From Rubrobacter calidifluminis (GTDB lineage Bacteria; Actinomycetota; Rubrobacteria; Rubrobacterales; Rubrobacteraceae), in the NCBI RefSeq assembly GCF_028617075.1, contig NZ_JAQKGV010000003.1, positions 151,969 to 215,968 on the forward strand: DNA of 64,000 nt, in the 5' to 3' direction. This document shows positions 40,858 through 49,715 of the stretch, piece after piece. The stretch's first letter is position 1; every line of letters starts with the position of its first letter. A model generated the notes under the pieces. That model was not told where the DNA came from and searched no databases. It was given only the letters and a program-made list of their open reading frames with translations. Made by a program: the position numbers and the translations under genes.

Positions 40858-40950
40858 GCGCGCTGGTGAGGATGGATGGGGAGAACAGGCAGGCTCGCGG
40901 GGCCCGGATGATTCCGGGCTCTCCGTTCTTCTCTGGGGATCTTCCGGGAG

Positions 40951-43900
40951 GTGGTTCGGATTAGCGGCGCGTCCTTCGCACACCTGCACTGCCACTCCGA
41001 GTACTCGATGCTCGACGGGGCGAGCCGGATAAAAGACCTGGTATCCTTCGCCGCCTCGGAGGGCATGCCGGGGATAGCGCTCACCGACCACGGGGTCATG
41101 TACGGGGCGGTGAAGTTCTACCAGGAGGCGAAGAAGGCCGGGATAAAGCCCGTGATGGGCTGCGAGGTCTACGTCACCGCCGACCGCAGGAAGAAGGACA
41201 AGAGCCCCTACTACCACCTGACTCTTTTGGCGCGCACGCCGGAGGGCTACCGCAACCTGATGAAGCTCTCCACGGCAGGTTTCCTGGAAGGCTTCTACTA
41301 CAAGCCGCGGGTGGACCTCGAGACGCTGAGGAAGCACGGGCGTGGGATCATCTGCCTCTCGGGGTGCCTTTCGGCGGAGGTTCCGAACAGGATCCTCGAG
41401 GGGAGGATGGACGAGGCGCGCAGGCTCCTCGAGGAGTACCGGGGGATCTTCGACGCCGTCTACCTGGAAATGCAGGACCACGGCATCCCGGAGCAGCGGA
41501 GGGTGAACGAGGGTCTGCTGCAGCTGCACCGGGAGACCGGGCTTCCGCTGGTCGCGACCAACGACAGCCACTACACGGCCAGGAGCGACGCGAAGATGCA
41601 CGACGTCCTTTTGTGCATCGGGACCGGCAAATTCCACTCCGACCCCAACCGGATGCGCTTCGCCTCCGAAGAGTTCTACATCAAGCCCGTCTCGGAGATG
41701 GAGCGGCTCTTCCCGGACCATCCCGAGGCGCTCGAGAACACCGCGAAGGTCGTCGAGAGCGTCGAGGATCCGGGCATAGAGCTAGGCAAGACCCGCCTCC
41801 CCGCTTTCCCGAAGCCCGAGGGGTACACCGCGAGGGAGTACCTGAGGGAGCTGTGCGAGCGGGGGGTGAAAAAGCGCTACGGAGAGGTCACCCCGGAGAT
41901 CCGCCAGCGGCTCGACTTCGAGCTCGAGACCATCTCCAAGATGGGATTCGAGGACTATTTCCTCATCGTGTGGGACTTCGTGCGCTACGCCAAGGAGCGT
42001 GGGATCGCGGTGGGCCCCGGTCGCGGGTCGGCCGCCGGCTCGCTCGTGGCCTACGCCCTGGAGATAACCGACCTCGACCCGCTGCGCTACTCGCTGCTCT
42101 TCGAGCGCTTCCTGAACCCCGACAGGATCAGCATGCCCGACGTGGACATAGACTTCTCGGTCTCGGGCCGGGCCGACGTGATGCGCTACGTCACCGAGAA
42201 GTACGGCGGGCACGAGCACGTCGCCCAGATCATCACCTTCGGGACTTTAGGAGCACGCGCAGCGATAAGGGACGCGGGCAGGGTCTTCCAGTACCCCTAC
42301 GGCGAGACCGACAGGCTAGCCCGGCTCATCCCCGAAAAGCCTGTCGGGACCACCCTCAAGGACGTCCTGAAGAAGGAGAAGGACCGCTACCTGCCCACCG
42401 ACAAGCACCCCGGTCCGGCGCGCGAGATCCTCTCCCTCATCGAGAAAGACGAGGGGGCGAAGAAGATCCTCGACATAGCCTTCGAGATAGAGGGCTTCGC
42501 CCGCCACGCCTCGACCCACGCCGCCGGGGTCGTCATCTCCGAGGAGCCCCTGACGGACATCGTGCCGCTGCAGAAAGGGGCCAAGGGCGAGGTCGTGGTC
42601 CAGCACCCGATGTCAGACGTCGAGGCGCTCGGACTCTTGAAGGTGGATTTCCTGGGCCTGCGCAACCTCGACGTCATCGAGGAGACGCTGCAGAACATCC
42701 GCGCGACGCGCGGCGAGGAGGTGGACATCCGGGGCATCCCCCTCGACGACGAGAAGACGCTGAAGCTCTTCGCCCGCGGAGATACCTTCGGGGTCTTCCA
42801 GTTCGAGTCGAGCGGGATGCAGCGGATGCTGCAGGAGGTGAAACCCGACCGCTTCGACGACCTGGTCGCCCTGAACGCGCTCTACCGGCCCGGACCGATG
42901 GAGCATATCCCGGAGTTCAAGCGCGGCAAGCACGACCCGGAGAGCGTCGAGTACCCCGACGAACGCATAAGGCCCATCCTGGAGCCCACCTACGGCGTCG
43001 CCGCCTACCAGGAGCAGCTCATGGAGATCGCCAAGACCCTGGGCGGCTTCACCCCCGGCGAAGCCGACACGCTGCGCAAGGCCATCGGAAAGAAGAAAAA
43101 AGACCTGATGGCCACCCTCAAGGACAAGTTCATCGAGGGGTGCCGGTCCAACGGCGTGGACCCGCAGACAACGGAGAAGCTGTGGAGCTGGATGGAGGCC
43201 GCGGGCGGCTACTCGTTCAACAAGAGCCACGCCGCCTGCTACACGTTCCTCGCCTTCCAGACGGCATACCTCAAGGCCCACTACCCGGCGGAGTACATGG
43301 CCGCGCTCATGAGCAGCGTGATGAACACCAAGGATCGCGTCCCCCAGTACGTCGCCGAGGCGCGGGCGATGGGCATAGAGGTGCTCCCGCCCGACGTAAA
43401 CACCTCGGGCAAGCGCTTCACGGTCGTCGACGGCACCATCCGCTTCGGCCTCTCCGCCGTAAAGAACGTCGGCGAGGCGTGCGTCGAGGCGATCATCGCC
43501 GCGCGGGAGGAGGGCGGCCCATTCGAGGACGTCTTCGACTTCTGCGAGCGGGTCGACCCGAAGACCTACAACAAGCGCACGCTCGAATCGCTGATAAAGT
43601 GCGGTGCCTTCGACTTCTCAGGGCACTCGCGGGCGGCGCTTCTGGAGGTGCACGCGGAGGCGGTCGAGAGGGTGGCGAAGAGCGCAAGATCTGTAAGCTC
43701 GGACCAGTTCTCGATGTTCGAGGCCTCGGAGCTCGCCCCGCCGCGCCCGGAGGTTCCACGGGTGGAGGAGGACCGGCGCCGGGCACTGGAGTGGGAGAAG
43801 GAGACGATGGGTCTCTACGTCTCGGATCACCCCCTAAGGCCGGTGCTGCACAAGCTCGGCAGGCACACCGACACCTCGATCCCGGAGCTCGAGGGCTGTC

Positions 43901-44421
43901 GGGACGGGCAGGCGGTGTGGGTCGCGGGGCTAGCGACGAGCGTGCGGCGTAACACCACGCGCAAGGGAGATACCATGGCGGCGCTGCAGCTCGACGACAC
44001 CCGGGGGCTCGCCGAGGTGATAGTCTTCCCCAAGGTCTACTCGAAGTGCGCGGCGGCGATCCGGGAGGATGCGATCCTGAAGGTCCGCGGCAGGGTGGAT
44101 CGAAAGGAGGGCACCCCGCGCATCGTCGCGCTCGACGTCGAGGAGCTGGCGCTCGAGCCGGGCCCGGACCCGGTGTACCTGTACGCCGCGTCCTTCGTCG
44201 GCAAGCCTAAAGAGAAGGCCGAGGAGGTCTTCCGCCTGATCTCACGCCACCCCGGCGAGCAACCTCTGGTGCTGGTCTCGGGGGACGGGCTCCCCGACCA
44301 GGAGATCTGCACCGTCGAGGACTCCTCCGATCTGCACGCCGAGCTCAAGCAGATGCTCGGTCCCGGCTGCGTCTCCGCCGTGCGGCGCGCCGCCGAGCCG
44401 CAGATGGAGCGGGTCTCCTAG
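40951..44421 (+). CDS. dnaE: DNA polymerase III subunit alpha
   Basis: 1156 residues, the usual DnaE1 size. The N-terminal PHP domain starts HLHCHSEYSMLDGA; the polymerase core has GPGRGSAAGSLVAYAL and the catalytic PDVDIDF (two Asp), later FQFESSGMQRML and the helix-hairpin-helix region, then a C-terminal OB fold (VWVAGLATSVRRNTTRKG, in parts). It is the replicative polymerase subunit. GTG start at 40951, with GGGAG directly before it. The 3' end overlaps the convergent MBL gene by 4 nt. Confidence 0.96.
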   Translation: MVRISGASFAHLHCHSEYSMLDGASRIKDLVSFAASEGMPGIALTDHGVMYGAVKFYQEAKKAGIKPVMGCEVYVTADRRKKDKSPYYHLTLLARTPEGYRNLMKLSTAGFLEGFYYKPRVDLETLRKHGRGIICLSGCLSAEVPNRILEGRMDEARRLLEEYRGIFDAVYLEMQDHGIPEQRRVNEGLLQLHRETGLPLVATNDSHYTARSDAKMHDVLLCIGTGKFHSDPNRMRFASEEFYIKPVSEMERLFPDHPEALENTAKVVESVEDPGIELGKTRLPAFPKPEGYTAREYLRELCERGVKKRYGEVTPEIRQRLDFELETISKMGFEDYFLIVWDFVRYAKERGIAVGPGRGSAAGSLVAYALEITDLDPLRYSLLFERFLNPDRISMPDVDIDFSVSGRADVMRYVTEKYGGHEHVAQIITFGTLGARAAIRDAGRVFQYPYGETDRLARLIPEKPVGTTLKDVLKKEKDRYLPTDKHPGPAREILSLIEKDEGAKKILDIAFEIEGFARHASTHAAGVVISEEPLTDIVPLQKGAKGEVVVQHPMSDVEALGLLKVDFLGLRNLDVIEETLQNIRATRGEEVDIRGIPLDDEKTLKLFARGDTFGVFQFESSGMQRMLQEVKPDRFDDLVALNALYRPGPMEHIPEFKRGKHDPESVEYPDERIRPILEPTYGVAAYQEQLMEIAKTLGGFTPGEADTLRKAIGKKKKDLMATLKDKFIEGCRSNGVDPQTTEKLWSWMEAAGGYSFNKSHAACYTFLAFQTAYLKAHYPAEYMAALMSSVMNTKDRVPQYVAEARAMGIEVLPPDVNTSGKRFTVVDGTIRFGLSAVKNVGEACVEAIIAAREEGGPFEDVFDFCERVDPKTYNKRTLESLIKCGAFDFSGHSRAALLEVHAEAVERVAKSARSVSSDQFSMFEASELAPPRPEVPRVEEDRRRALEWEKETMGLYVSDHPLRPVLHKLGRHTDTSIPELEGCRDGQAVWVAGLATSVRRNTTRKGDTMAALQLDDTRGLAEVIVFPKVYSKCAAAIREDAILKVRGRVDRKEGTPRIVALDVEELALEPGPDPVYLYAASFVGKPKEKAEEVFRLISRHPGEQPLVLVSGDGLPDQEICTVEDSSDLHAELKQMLGPGCVSAVRRAAEPQMERVS

Positions 44422-45248
44422 CCCCTCCCCACGAGCAAGAACACCTCGCCCGGGCGCAGCAGGTGGTAGGGGCGGTGCAGATTGCGCCGGTTGATGTAGT
44501 CCACGAAGTACGCCGGGTTCTCGGTGTTTCCCGCGACGAGGTCGTAGTGGGTCGGGAAGACCATCCCGACGTCGAGCGTCTCGGCGAGCTCTACGGCCTC
44601 GCGGAAGTTGGTGTTGCCGACGATCTCCTCAGCCGTACGGAAGTAGTCGCGCCCGTTTATCGGGAGGAACATCGCGTCTATGCGCCAGCGGGAGAGGGTC
44701 TCGATCATGCCGTCGTAGACCACCGTGTCGCCCGCGTGGTAGACGGTGACGCCGTTGCACTCTATGACGTAGCCCAGGTAGCGGTAGCCGCGGTCGGTCC
44801 TCTCCAGCCCGGTGTGAGCGGAAGGGACCGCGGTGATGCGCGCCCCCGCCACTTCGAACGGCTCGTCCACCGTGGGGACCGTGACCCTCTCTGGATCGAT
44901 CCCGGTCTTCGAGAAGTCGCAGGCGTAGGGGGCGTAGAAGCGCGCCCCGGGAGAGGAGGAGGCGATGGGGCCGAGCGTCTCGGGATCGAAGTGGTCGACG
45001 TGCTCGTGGGAGACGAGGACGCAGGAGGCGTCGTCTATGGCGGCGGGATCCACCGGAGGCTCGAAGCACCTATCCAACCTCTCCCCCTCACCGCCGTAGT
45101 CGGTCAGGTAGGGATCCACGTAGATGACGCCCGCGGGGCCCCTGATCCCCACGCCGGCCTGCCCGAGACCGAGAAGACCGAGCGTTCCGGGCGGGATCGC
45201 GAGATCCCCGAACCGGAGGACAAGATCCCTTCCCCTGCTTTTGGCCAT
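44418..45248 (-). CDS. MBL-fold metallohydrolase (UlaG-like)
   Basis: 276 residues. The metallo-beta-lactamase motif HEHVDHFD (about residues 81-88) and further metal ligands in PSAHTG, HAGDTVVYDG and PTHYD are present. The layout resembles UlaG, the L-ascorbate-6-phosphate lactonase, or UPF0173-type hydrolases; the substrate is not decidable. Monocistronic, with a TATATT box upstream and AGGGGGAAGAG before the ATG. Confidence 0.83.
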   Translation of the reverse strand: MAKSRGRDLVLRFGDLAIPPGTLGLLGLGQAGVGIRGPAGVIYVDPYLTDYGGEGERLDRCFEPPVDPAAIDDASCVLVSHEHVDHFDPETLGPIASSSPGARFYAPYACDFSKTGIDPERVTVPTVDEPFEVAGARITAVPSAHTGLERTDRGYRYLGYVIECNGVTVYHAGDTVVYDGMIETLSRWRIDAMFLPINGRDYFRTAEEIVGNTNFREAVELAETLDVGMVFPTHYDLVAGNTENPAYFVDYINRRNLHRPYHLLRPGEVFLLVGRG

Positions 45249-45289
45249 CTCTCTTCCCCCTCACGCGAAGCAGCAGGTTCTCAAGGAGG

Positions 45290-45295
45290 AATATA
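45290..45295 (-). promoter_or_regulatory. Putative -10 box of the MBL-fold gene
   Basis: TATATT on the minus strand, 41 nt upstream of the ATG at 45248. Confidence 0.4.
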
Positions 45296-45315
45296 CCAGC
45301 GCCGCGGAGCGCCCG

Positions 45316-46809
45316 TTACGCGCGAACATCGAAGATGCGCCGGTAGGAGTCCCACCCGTAGCTCGTCGGCAGGGGCTCGCCGGGAAGAAGACGAAAGGTG
45401 CGCGAGCCGTCCGGGAGACGCTCGGCGCGCAGAAAGAGCATCCCTCCGTCCCTCCTATCGTAGAGGCTGCGGGCCAGGTCGTAGAGGTGGGTAACGAAGA
45501 AGACCCGCACGCCGGACTCGACCATCGCCCGGACGACCTGACGGGCCATCTCGGAGCCCTCCCGCTCGTTGGTCGAAGAGAACGACTCGTTGCACAGCAG
45601 CATGCCACCGGGCCCGATGCGCTCCGCGATCCTCCCCATCCTCCCGAGCTCCTCGTCGAGTTTGCCGCTGCGCATCCGCTCGTCCTCCTCCCTGCGGTAG
45701 TGGGTGAACACCCCCGAGCAGACGCTGGCGCGAAAGGACCCGGCGGGCACGAACATCCCGCACTGCATCATCAGCTGTGCGAGCCCCACGCTGCGCAAAA
45801 AGGTGGACTTGCCGCCCTGGTTGGCGCCCGTGATCATCACGAGCCCTTTGCCGTCGGCGTCGATATCGTTGCCGACGACGCGCCCCTCGACGCTCAGGCT
45901 GAGGGAGACGTCGTAGAGCCCGCGGGCCGAGAGTGCCTTCTTTTCGGTGAGCTCGGGGGTGGGGAAGCAGAGCGGCTCCCCCCTGGCCGCGAGCCGGTCG
46001 TGCAGGTTGAGGCACCCGACGTAGAAGACGAGCTCGGCACGCAAAAGCTCGAAGAAACCGAGGATGTTGTCCGCCGAGCGGGCCGTGACGTCGGCGACGC
46101 GGTTGAGCCCCCGGTCGGAGAGCTCGTCCAGGGCCCGGAAGCCGCTCACGTCGCGGTCCGGGACGGTGAAGCCGTAGCCGGAGCGGTCGCCGAACGGGAG
46201 GCGTTCGAGGAGGCGCTGACGCCTCGGGACCCTCAGCACGTAGTCCCTCCCCCTGTTGCCCCGGCCGAGGCGCGCGCTGAAGAGCATCCCACGGCTGAAC
46301 TCGAGCTCCCCCAGGTGCCGCTCGACCCCGGCGAGGTAGTCGTCCGAGAGATCCCGCCGGACCATCTCGAAGAACCTGCCGAAGGCCTCCGAAGAGAAGC
46401 TCCCGGCATGCTCGTCGGCGAGGCCCCTGAGCCTCCTCAGGTGCTCGAGGAACATCCCGAGAACCTGGACCGCACGGTTGAGTATCGAGCGCGGGGAGTC
46501 GTGAAGCAGGCCCACGAAGACCTTCCGCTCGCCTTCGATGGCTTCGATCGCGACGCGATGGATCTCCCTCACGACCTCCGCCTCCTCGAGGCAGTCGGCG
46601 AGCGCCCGCTGGCGGTAGAGTATCTCCTCCGGCTCGGAGAGCCCTTCGAGCAGCGCCTTCCTGGCGACCTCGTACACGAAGTCGTCCCCCGAGGCCATCG
46701 CCTGCAGGAGCGGCTCGAGGCCGAGGTCCCGCGTGAGATCCTCCGTGTTCTCCGGCAGCCCGCCTCCCGGGTCGAAGTCGCGGTCGCGGTGCATGAGGAG
46801 CACCCTCAT
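45316..46809 (-). CDS. MutS-like ATPase, second of a tandem pair
   Basis: 497 residues, ATG overlapping the upstream partner's stop (ATGA). The C-terminal half is a MutS-type ABC ATPase: Walker A TGANQGGKST (about residue 330) and, in the Walker B position, LLCNESFSST (about residue 410), where true MutS has D-E followed by a GRGT-like turn. The Walker B Asp is therefore Asn here. The N-terminal half is helical, like the MutS lever/core, and there is no mismatch-recognition domain (no FxE motif). Substrate and role are unknown; it probably forms a heterodimer with its neighbour. The transcript begins with a fluoride-riboswitch-like leader. Confidence 0.82.
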   Translation of the reverse strand: MRVLLMHRDRDFDPGGGLPENTEDLTRDLGLEPLLQAMASGDDFVYEVARKALLEGLSEPEEILYRQRALADCLEEAEVVREIHRVAIEAIEGERKVFVGLLHDSPRSILNRAVQVLGMFLEHLRRLRGLADEHAGSFSSEAFGRFFEMVRRDLSDDYLAGVERHLGELEFSRGMLFSARLGRGNRGRDYVLRVPRRQRLLERLPFGDRSGYGFTVPDRDVSGFRALDELSDRGLNRVADVTARSADNILGFFELLRAELVFYVGCLNLHDRLAARGEPLCFPTPELTEKKALSARGLYDVSLSLSVEGRVVGNDIDADGKGLVMITGANQGGKSTFLRSVGLAQLMMQCGMFVPAGSFRASVCSGVFTHYRREEDERMRSGKLDEELGRMGRIAERIGPGGMLLCNESFSSTNEREGSEMARQVVRAMVESGVRVFFVTHLYDLARSLYDRRDGGMLFLRAERLPDGSRTFRLLPGEPLPTSYGWDSYRRIFDVRA

Positions 46810-48341
46810 CTCTTCACCCTCCTCTTGAGATCCTCGTAGGTGAGCCCGTACTTGCGGGCGAGCGCCAGCGCGTAGGCGAGCCCTTCGGGGGGCCTGCGCA
46901 CGATCCGGAATGTCCGCACGGACGGGTCCTCGGGGTCCACGGTCCCGACCATGCTCACGGTCTCCTCCCCGAGGGTGGCCAGCTCGTCGATGAACGTGAC
47001 GCAGACGCACAGCGCCCCGAGCCTCTCGATCCGCCCGAGCAGGTCGGTCCCGATGCGGACGGCGTCCTCGAGCGTCGTCGAGCTGAAGCTCTCGTTCAGG
47101 ACGACGAGGCTCTCCCCGGTGGCCTCCCGCAGGATCTCGTGCAGCCGCACGAGATCGTCTTCGAGCTTGCTCCGCAGCCGCTCGACGCCCTCCTCCCTCT
47201 CGAAGTGGGTGAAGATCGCATCGGGGATGTGAAGGTGGGCCTCGGCGGCCGGGACCGGGAGCCCCAGGCTCGCCAGGTAGTGCAGCTGTCCGACCATCCG
47301 GGCGAAGGTGGTCTTGCCGCCCTGGTTCGGCCCCGTGACAACCAGGATGCGCTCCGGGTGGCGCAGGTGGAAGCCGTTTTTCACCACCGATCCCCCCTCG
47401 CGCAGAAACGAGGCGGCGAGCGCGAGGTCGAATCCCTCCTCGACCCTCGTCTCCCCCACCTCTTCGGAGACCTCCGGGTAGCAGAACGGGAGCCCCGCCT
47501 CCCTGAAGCGCCCGGCGTACTCCAGGTAGGCGAGGTAGAACTGCACCTCGCGGTCGAACGCCGCGACGGTCTCGTCCAGGTAATCGCGGCGGCGTCTGCA
47601 GAACCCGTTCAGCCTCCCGAAGACGTCCGGATTGAGCCGGGCGACGAGCTCCAGGATGCGCTCCTCGACGTGGCTCAACTCCGGGGGATCGCGGAAGTGC
47701 ACCCGGTGGTCCTTCACCGCGCCGCGTGCGAACCGGGCGAAGACCCTCTCGATCTCGTCCCCGTAGTCCTCCTCGCCCTCGTAGGCGTCGACCCTGACCC
47801 GGTTGCCTCTTATGTGTACCGTGTAGACGACCCCGGCCAGGTCCTCCCGCAGCGCGCGCACCTCCTCTTCGAGCCCGGAGAACTCCTCCGAGCCGGCGTA
47901 GCCGGCGAGGTAGTCGCTCAGCGCCCGCAGACCGCGCGAGGCGGGCTCCCGCTGCGGGAGTTCCCGGGCCAGAGAGCGAACGGCCTCGCAGTAGACACCG
48001 GCGGCGTCCAGGAACCAGCGCTGCTTCTGCAGCTCGTGGTGGAGCTTCCCGGCGAGGGAAAGGCACTCGCGCATCGCCCGCATGCGCCGGGCGAAGTCCT
48101 CCACCACTTCCCGCACCTCACCACGCTCGAGATCACGCGCCACCTCCTGCCGGTAGGTGACCTCTCCGGGCTCGCGCAGAGGGGTGTGGAAGAACGGAGC
48201 GAGGTCGTACTCCTCCCTGCCCGAGAGAAGCTCCTCCACCACCGCATCGAGACGGAGGTCGGAGAAGAAGGTGGGCTCCGCGGCCCGGAGCTCTCCGGCC
48301 CTTCTATCCTCGAAGAGTATGCTCTGGAAGGTCTTCTCCAT
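46806..48341 (-). CDS. MutS-like ATPase, first of a tandem pair
   Basis: 511 residues. Helical N-terminal two-thirds and a C-terminal MutS-type ATPase with Walker A TGPNQGGKTT (about residue 335) and LVVLNESFSST (about residue 415) in place of Walker B. The Q and the NESFSST block are shared with the downstream paralogue. No mismatch-binding, endonuclease or Smr domain is seen. ATG 48341 has a strong GGAGGAGGTGAGAGGG upstream; an in-frame ATG at 48470 lies inside the riboswitch aptamer and is rejected. MutS-like genes are among those reported with crcB-type riboswitches, as far as I recall. Confidence 0.82.
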   Translation of the reverse strand: MEKTFQSILFEDRRAGELRAAEPTFFSDLRLDAVVEELLSGREEYDLAPFFHTPLREPGEVTYRQEVARDLERGEVREVVEDFARRMRAMRECLSLAGKLHHELQKQRWFLDAAGVYCEAVRSLARELPQREPASRGLRALSDYLAGYAGSEEFSGLEEEVRALREDLAGVVYTVHIRGNRVRVDAYEGEEDYGDEIERVFARFARGAVKDHRVHFRDPPELSHVEERILELVARLNPDVFGRLNGFCRRRRDYLDETVAAFDREVQFYLAYLEYAGRFREAGLPFCYPEVSEEVGETRVEEGFDLALAASFLREGGSVVKNGFHLRHPERILVVTGPNQGGKTTFARMVGQLHYLASLGLPVPAAEAHLHIPDAIFTHFEREEGVERLRSKLEDDLVRLHEILREATGESLVVLNESFSSTTLEDAVRIGTDLLGRIERLGALCVCVTFIDELATLGEETVSMVGTVDPEDPSVRTFRIVRRPPEGLAYALALARKYGLTYEDLKRRVKR

Positions 48342-48368
48342 CCCTCTCACCTCCTCCGGGTGGAGGCC

Positions 48369-48405
48369 AAACAGAAAGGCCCCCACCGGTCGGGGAAACC
48401 GGTAG
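48369..48405 (-). terminator. Terminator of fluoride riboswitch 2
   Basis: On the minus strand CTACCGGT (48405-48398) pairs with ACCGGTGG (48390-48383) across a 7-nt loop, followed by GGGCCTTTCTGTTT. The 5' arm begins at the last pseudoknot base of the aptamer, so aptamer and terminator compete. Confidence 0.75.
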
Positions 48406-48474
48406 AGGCCATCAGCCGGCTCCGCCGGCGAAAGCCGCAGAGCTCTCTCTGCGGCCAGTGCGAGCCTCATCGCA
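48401..48474 (-). promoter_or_regulatory. Fluoride (crcB) riboswitch 2, ahead of the MutS-like pair
   Basis: Minus strand: stem I TGCG (48474-48471)/CGCA (48462-48459) enclosing the ATGAGGCT loop (full GATGAGG block). Next come an optional 9-bp hairpin (GCCGCAGAG/CTCTGCGGC), stem II GCCGGC/GCCGGC, and the 3' block TGATGGCCTCTACC (48414-48401). The latter is the same as the Thermotoga fluoride aptamer as I remember it. The pseudoknot GAGGC/GCCTC is intact. Confidence 0.88.
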
Positions 48475-48499
48475 TCGGCGGGTTGGCCGCCGCAAGGGG

Positions 48500-48528
48500 A
48501 TTGTAGCCATGCCCCGGGAGCCCATCAA
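48500..48528 (-). promoter_or_regulatory. Promoter of riboswitch 2 transcript
   Basis: Minus strand TTGATG (48528-48523), 17-nt spacer, TACAAT (48505-48500); transcript start near 48493, just upstream of the aptamer. Confidence 0.55.
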
Positions 48529-49715
48529 CCTCCGGCCGCCCTGCGGGTGGCGAGCAACACCGGCACGGCGAGGAGCTGCACCACGACTGAGAACGCCACG
48601 AGCCCCATGACCGAGTGGTCGTAGAGCACGCCGAGAAGCCAGCTCCCGACGAACCAGGCGACGCCGTAGCAGGCGCTGAAGACGCCGTAGGCGTAGGCCC
48701 TCCTCGCGGCGGGGATCATCCCGGCGACCGGGGCGCTCATCAGCGAGTCCTGTATGCCCATCCCCACCCCCCAGAGGACGACGCCGGCGGCCGCCGCCCC
48801 AGTTCCCCCGAGAAAAGCCAGCGGCGCGAAGAACGCGGAGATCACGACCGCGAGCGTCAGGACGGGCATCCCACCCCGGTCGAACCAGCGTCCGAAGAGG
48901 AGCGCCGAAGCGCCGGCGACCGCCATCGCCACCGCGTAGAGGATCGGGATGAGGCTGCCGGAGGTCTCCGAGGCGAGGTGGAAGGAGATCAGGCCGAAGT
49001 CCGCGTACCCGAGCGCGACGAGCATCATGGCCCCGAGGTAAGTCCAGAAGGCGGCGGGGAGCCTGCTCCCCACGTTTTTCTGCGCGAACGCCTCTCCTGT
49101 CCGCTCCATGCTGCGGGGGTTGGGGTAGCGCAGCCTGGCCTGCAGGAGGACGAGCAGCGAGACCGCGGCGGGTACGGCCAGGAAGGCGAAGGCGAGGTGG
49201 TAGCTACCGCCCAGGTAGAGGATCGCGGCCACTGCGAGCGGCCCCACGAGAGCCCCGGTCTGGTCGAGGGCCTCGCGCAGCGCGAACGCCCACCCCTGCC
49301 CGATGACCGTGCCGGCGTGGGAGAGCATGGCGTCGCGCGGCGGGTTCCTCAGGCCTTTGCCTATACGCTCCAGGACGATCAGGGCCGCGGCGAGCTGCCA
49401 GTCTCCCGCAAGCGCCAGAAGCGGCGCGGCGAGCAAATTCACCACGTACCCCACCCCCGTGATGAGCCAGTAGCGGCCGGTGCGGCTGCTCAGGTAACCC
49501 GAGAGCAGCCGAACACCGTAGCCCGCGAGCTCCCCGAGCCCGGAGACGAACCCGACGAGCGCCCCGGAGACGCCGAAGGTGGCGAGGAAGGGCCCGTAGA
49601 TACCCCGGGCTCCCTCGTAGGTCATGTCCGCGAACAGGCTCAAGACGCCTATGAGGACGACGAAGGAGAGTGCCGCGGAGGCCTCCCTTCCCCTACCTGG
49701 GCGAGCTTTTCTCAC
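48525..49715 (-). CDS. MFS transporter at the end of a fluoride-riboswitch operon
   Basis: 396 residues, about 12 membrane helices. Early FADMTYEGARGIYGPFLA and the loop ERIGKGLRNPPRDAMLSHAG (in parts; the MFS loop 2-3/4-5 type motif) mark a major facilitator. The GTG start overlaps the preceding HEAT gene stop (GTGA). Substrate unknown. Its place as the only transporter in a fluoride-responsive operon makes it a candidate for efflux of fluoride or of a fluorinated or phosphate compound, but MFS proteins are not known fluoride exporters; this is inference. Confidence 0.85.
   Translation of the reverse strand: MRKARPGRGREASAALSFVVLIGVLSLFADMTYEGARGIYGPFLATFGVSGALVGFVSGLGELAGYGVRLLSGYLSSRTGRYWLITGVGYVVNLLAAPLLALAGDWQLAAALIVLERIGKGLRNPPRDAMLSHAGTVIGQGWAFALREALDQTGALVGPLAVAAILYLGGSYHLAFAFLAVPAAVSLLVLLQARLRYPNPRSMERTGEAFAQKNVGSRLPAAFWTYLGAMMLVALGYADFGLISFHLASETSGSLIPILYAVAMAVAGASALLFGRWFDRGGMPVLTLAVVISAFFAPLAFLGGTGAAAAGVVLWGVGMGIQDSLMSAPVAGMIPAARRAYAYGVFSACYGVAWFVGSWLLGVLYDHSVMGLVAFSVVVQLLAVPVLLATRRAAGG

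Noticed and set aside
45316..48341. Canonical MutS mismatch repair
   Set aside because: No mismatch-recognition domain, altered Walker B and two short tandem genes; not MutS1 or MutS2.
46806..48470. In-frame ATG at 48470 as start of the first MutS-like gene
   Set aside because: It lies inside the GATGAGG loop of the riboswitch aptamer; ATG 48341 has a strong ribosome-binding site after the terminator.
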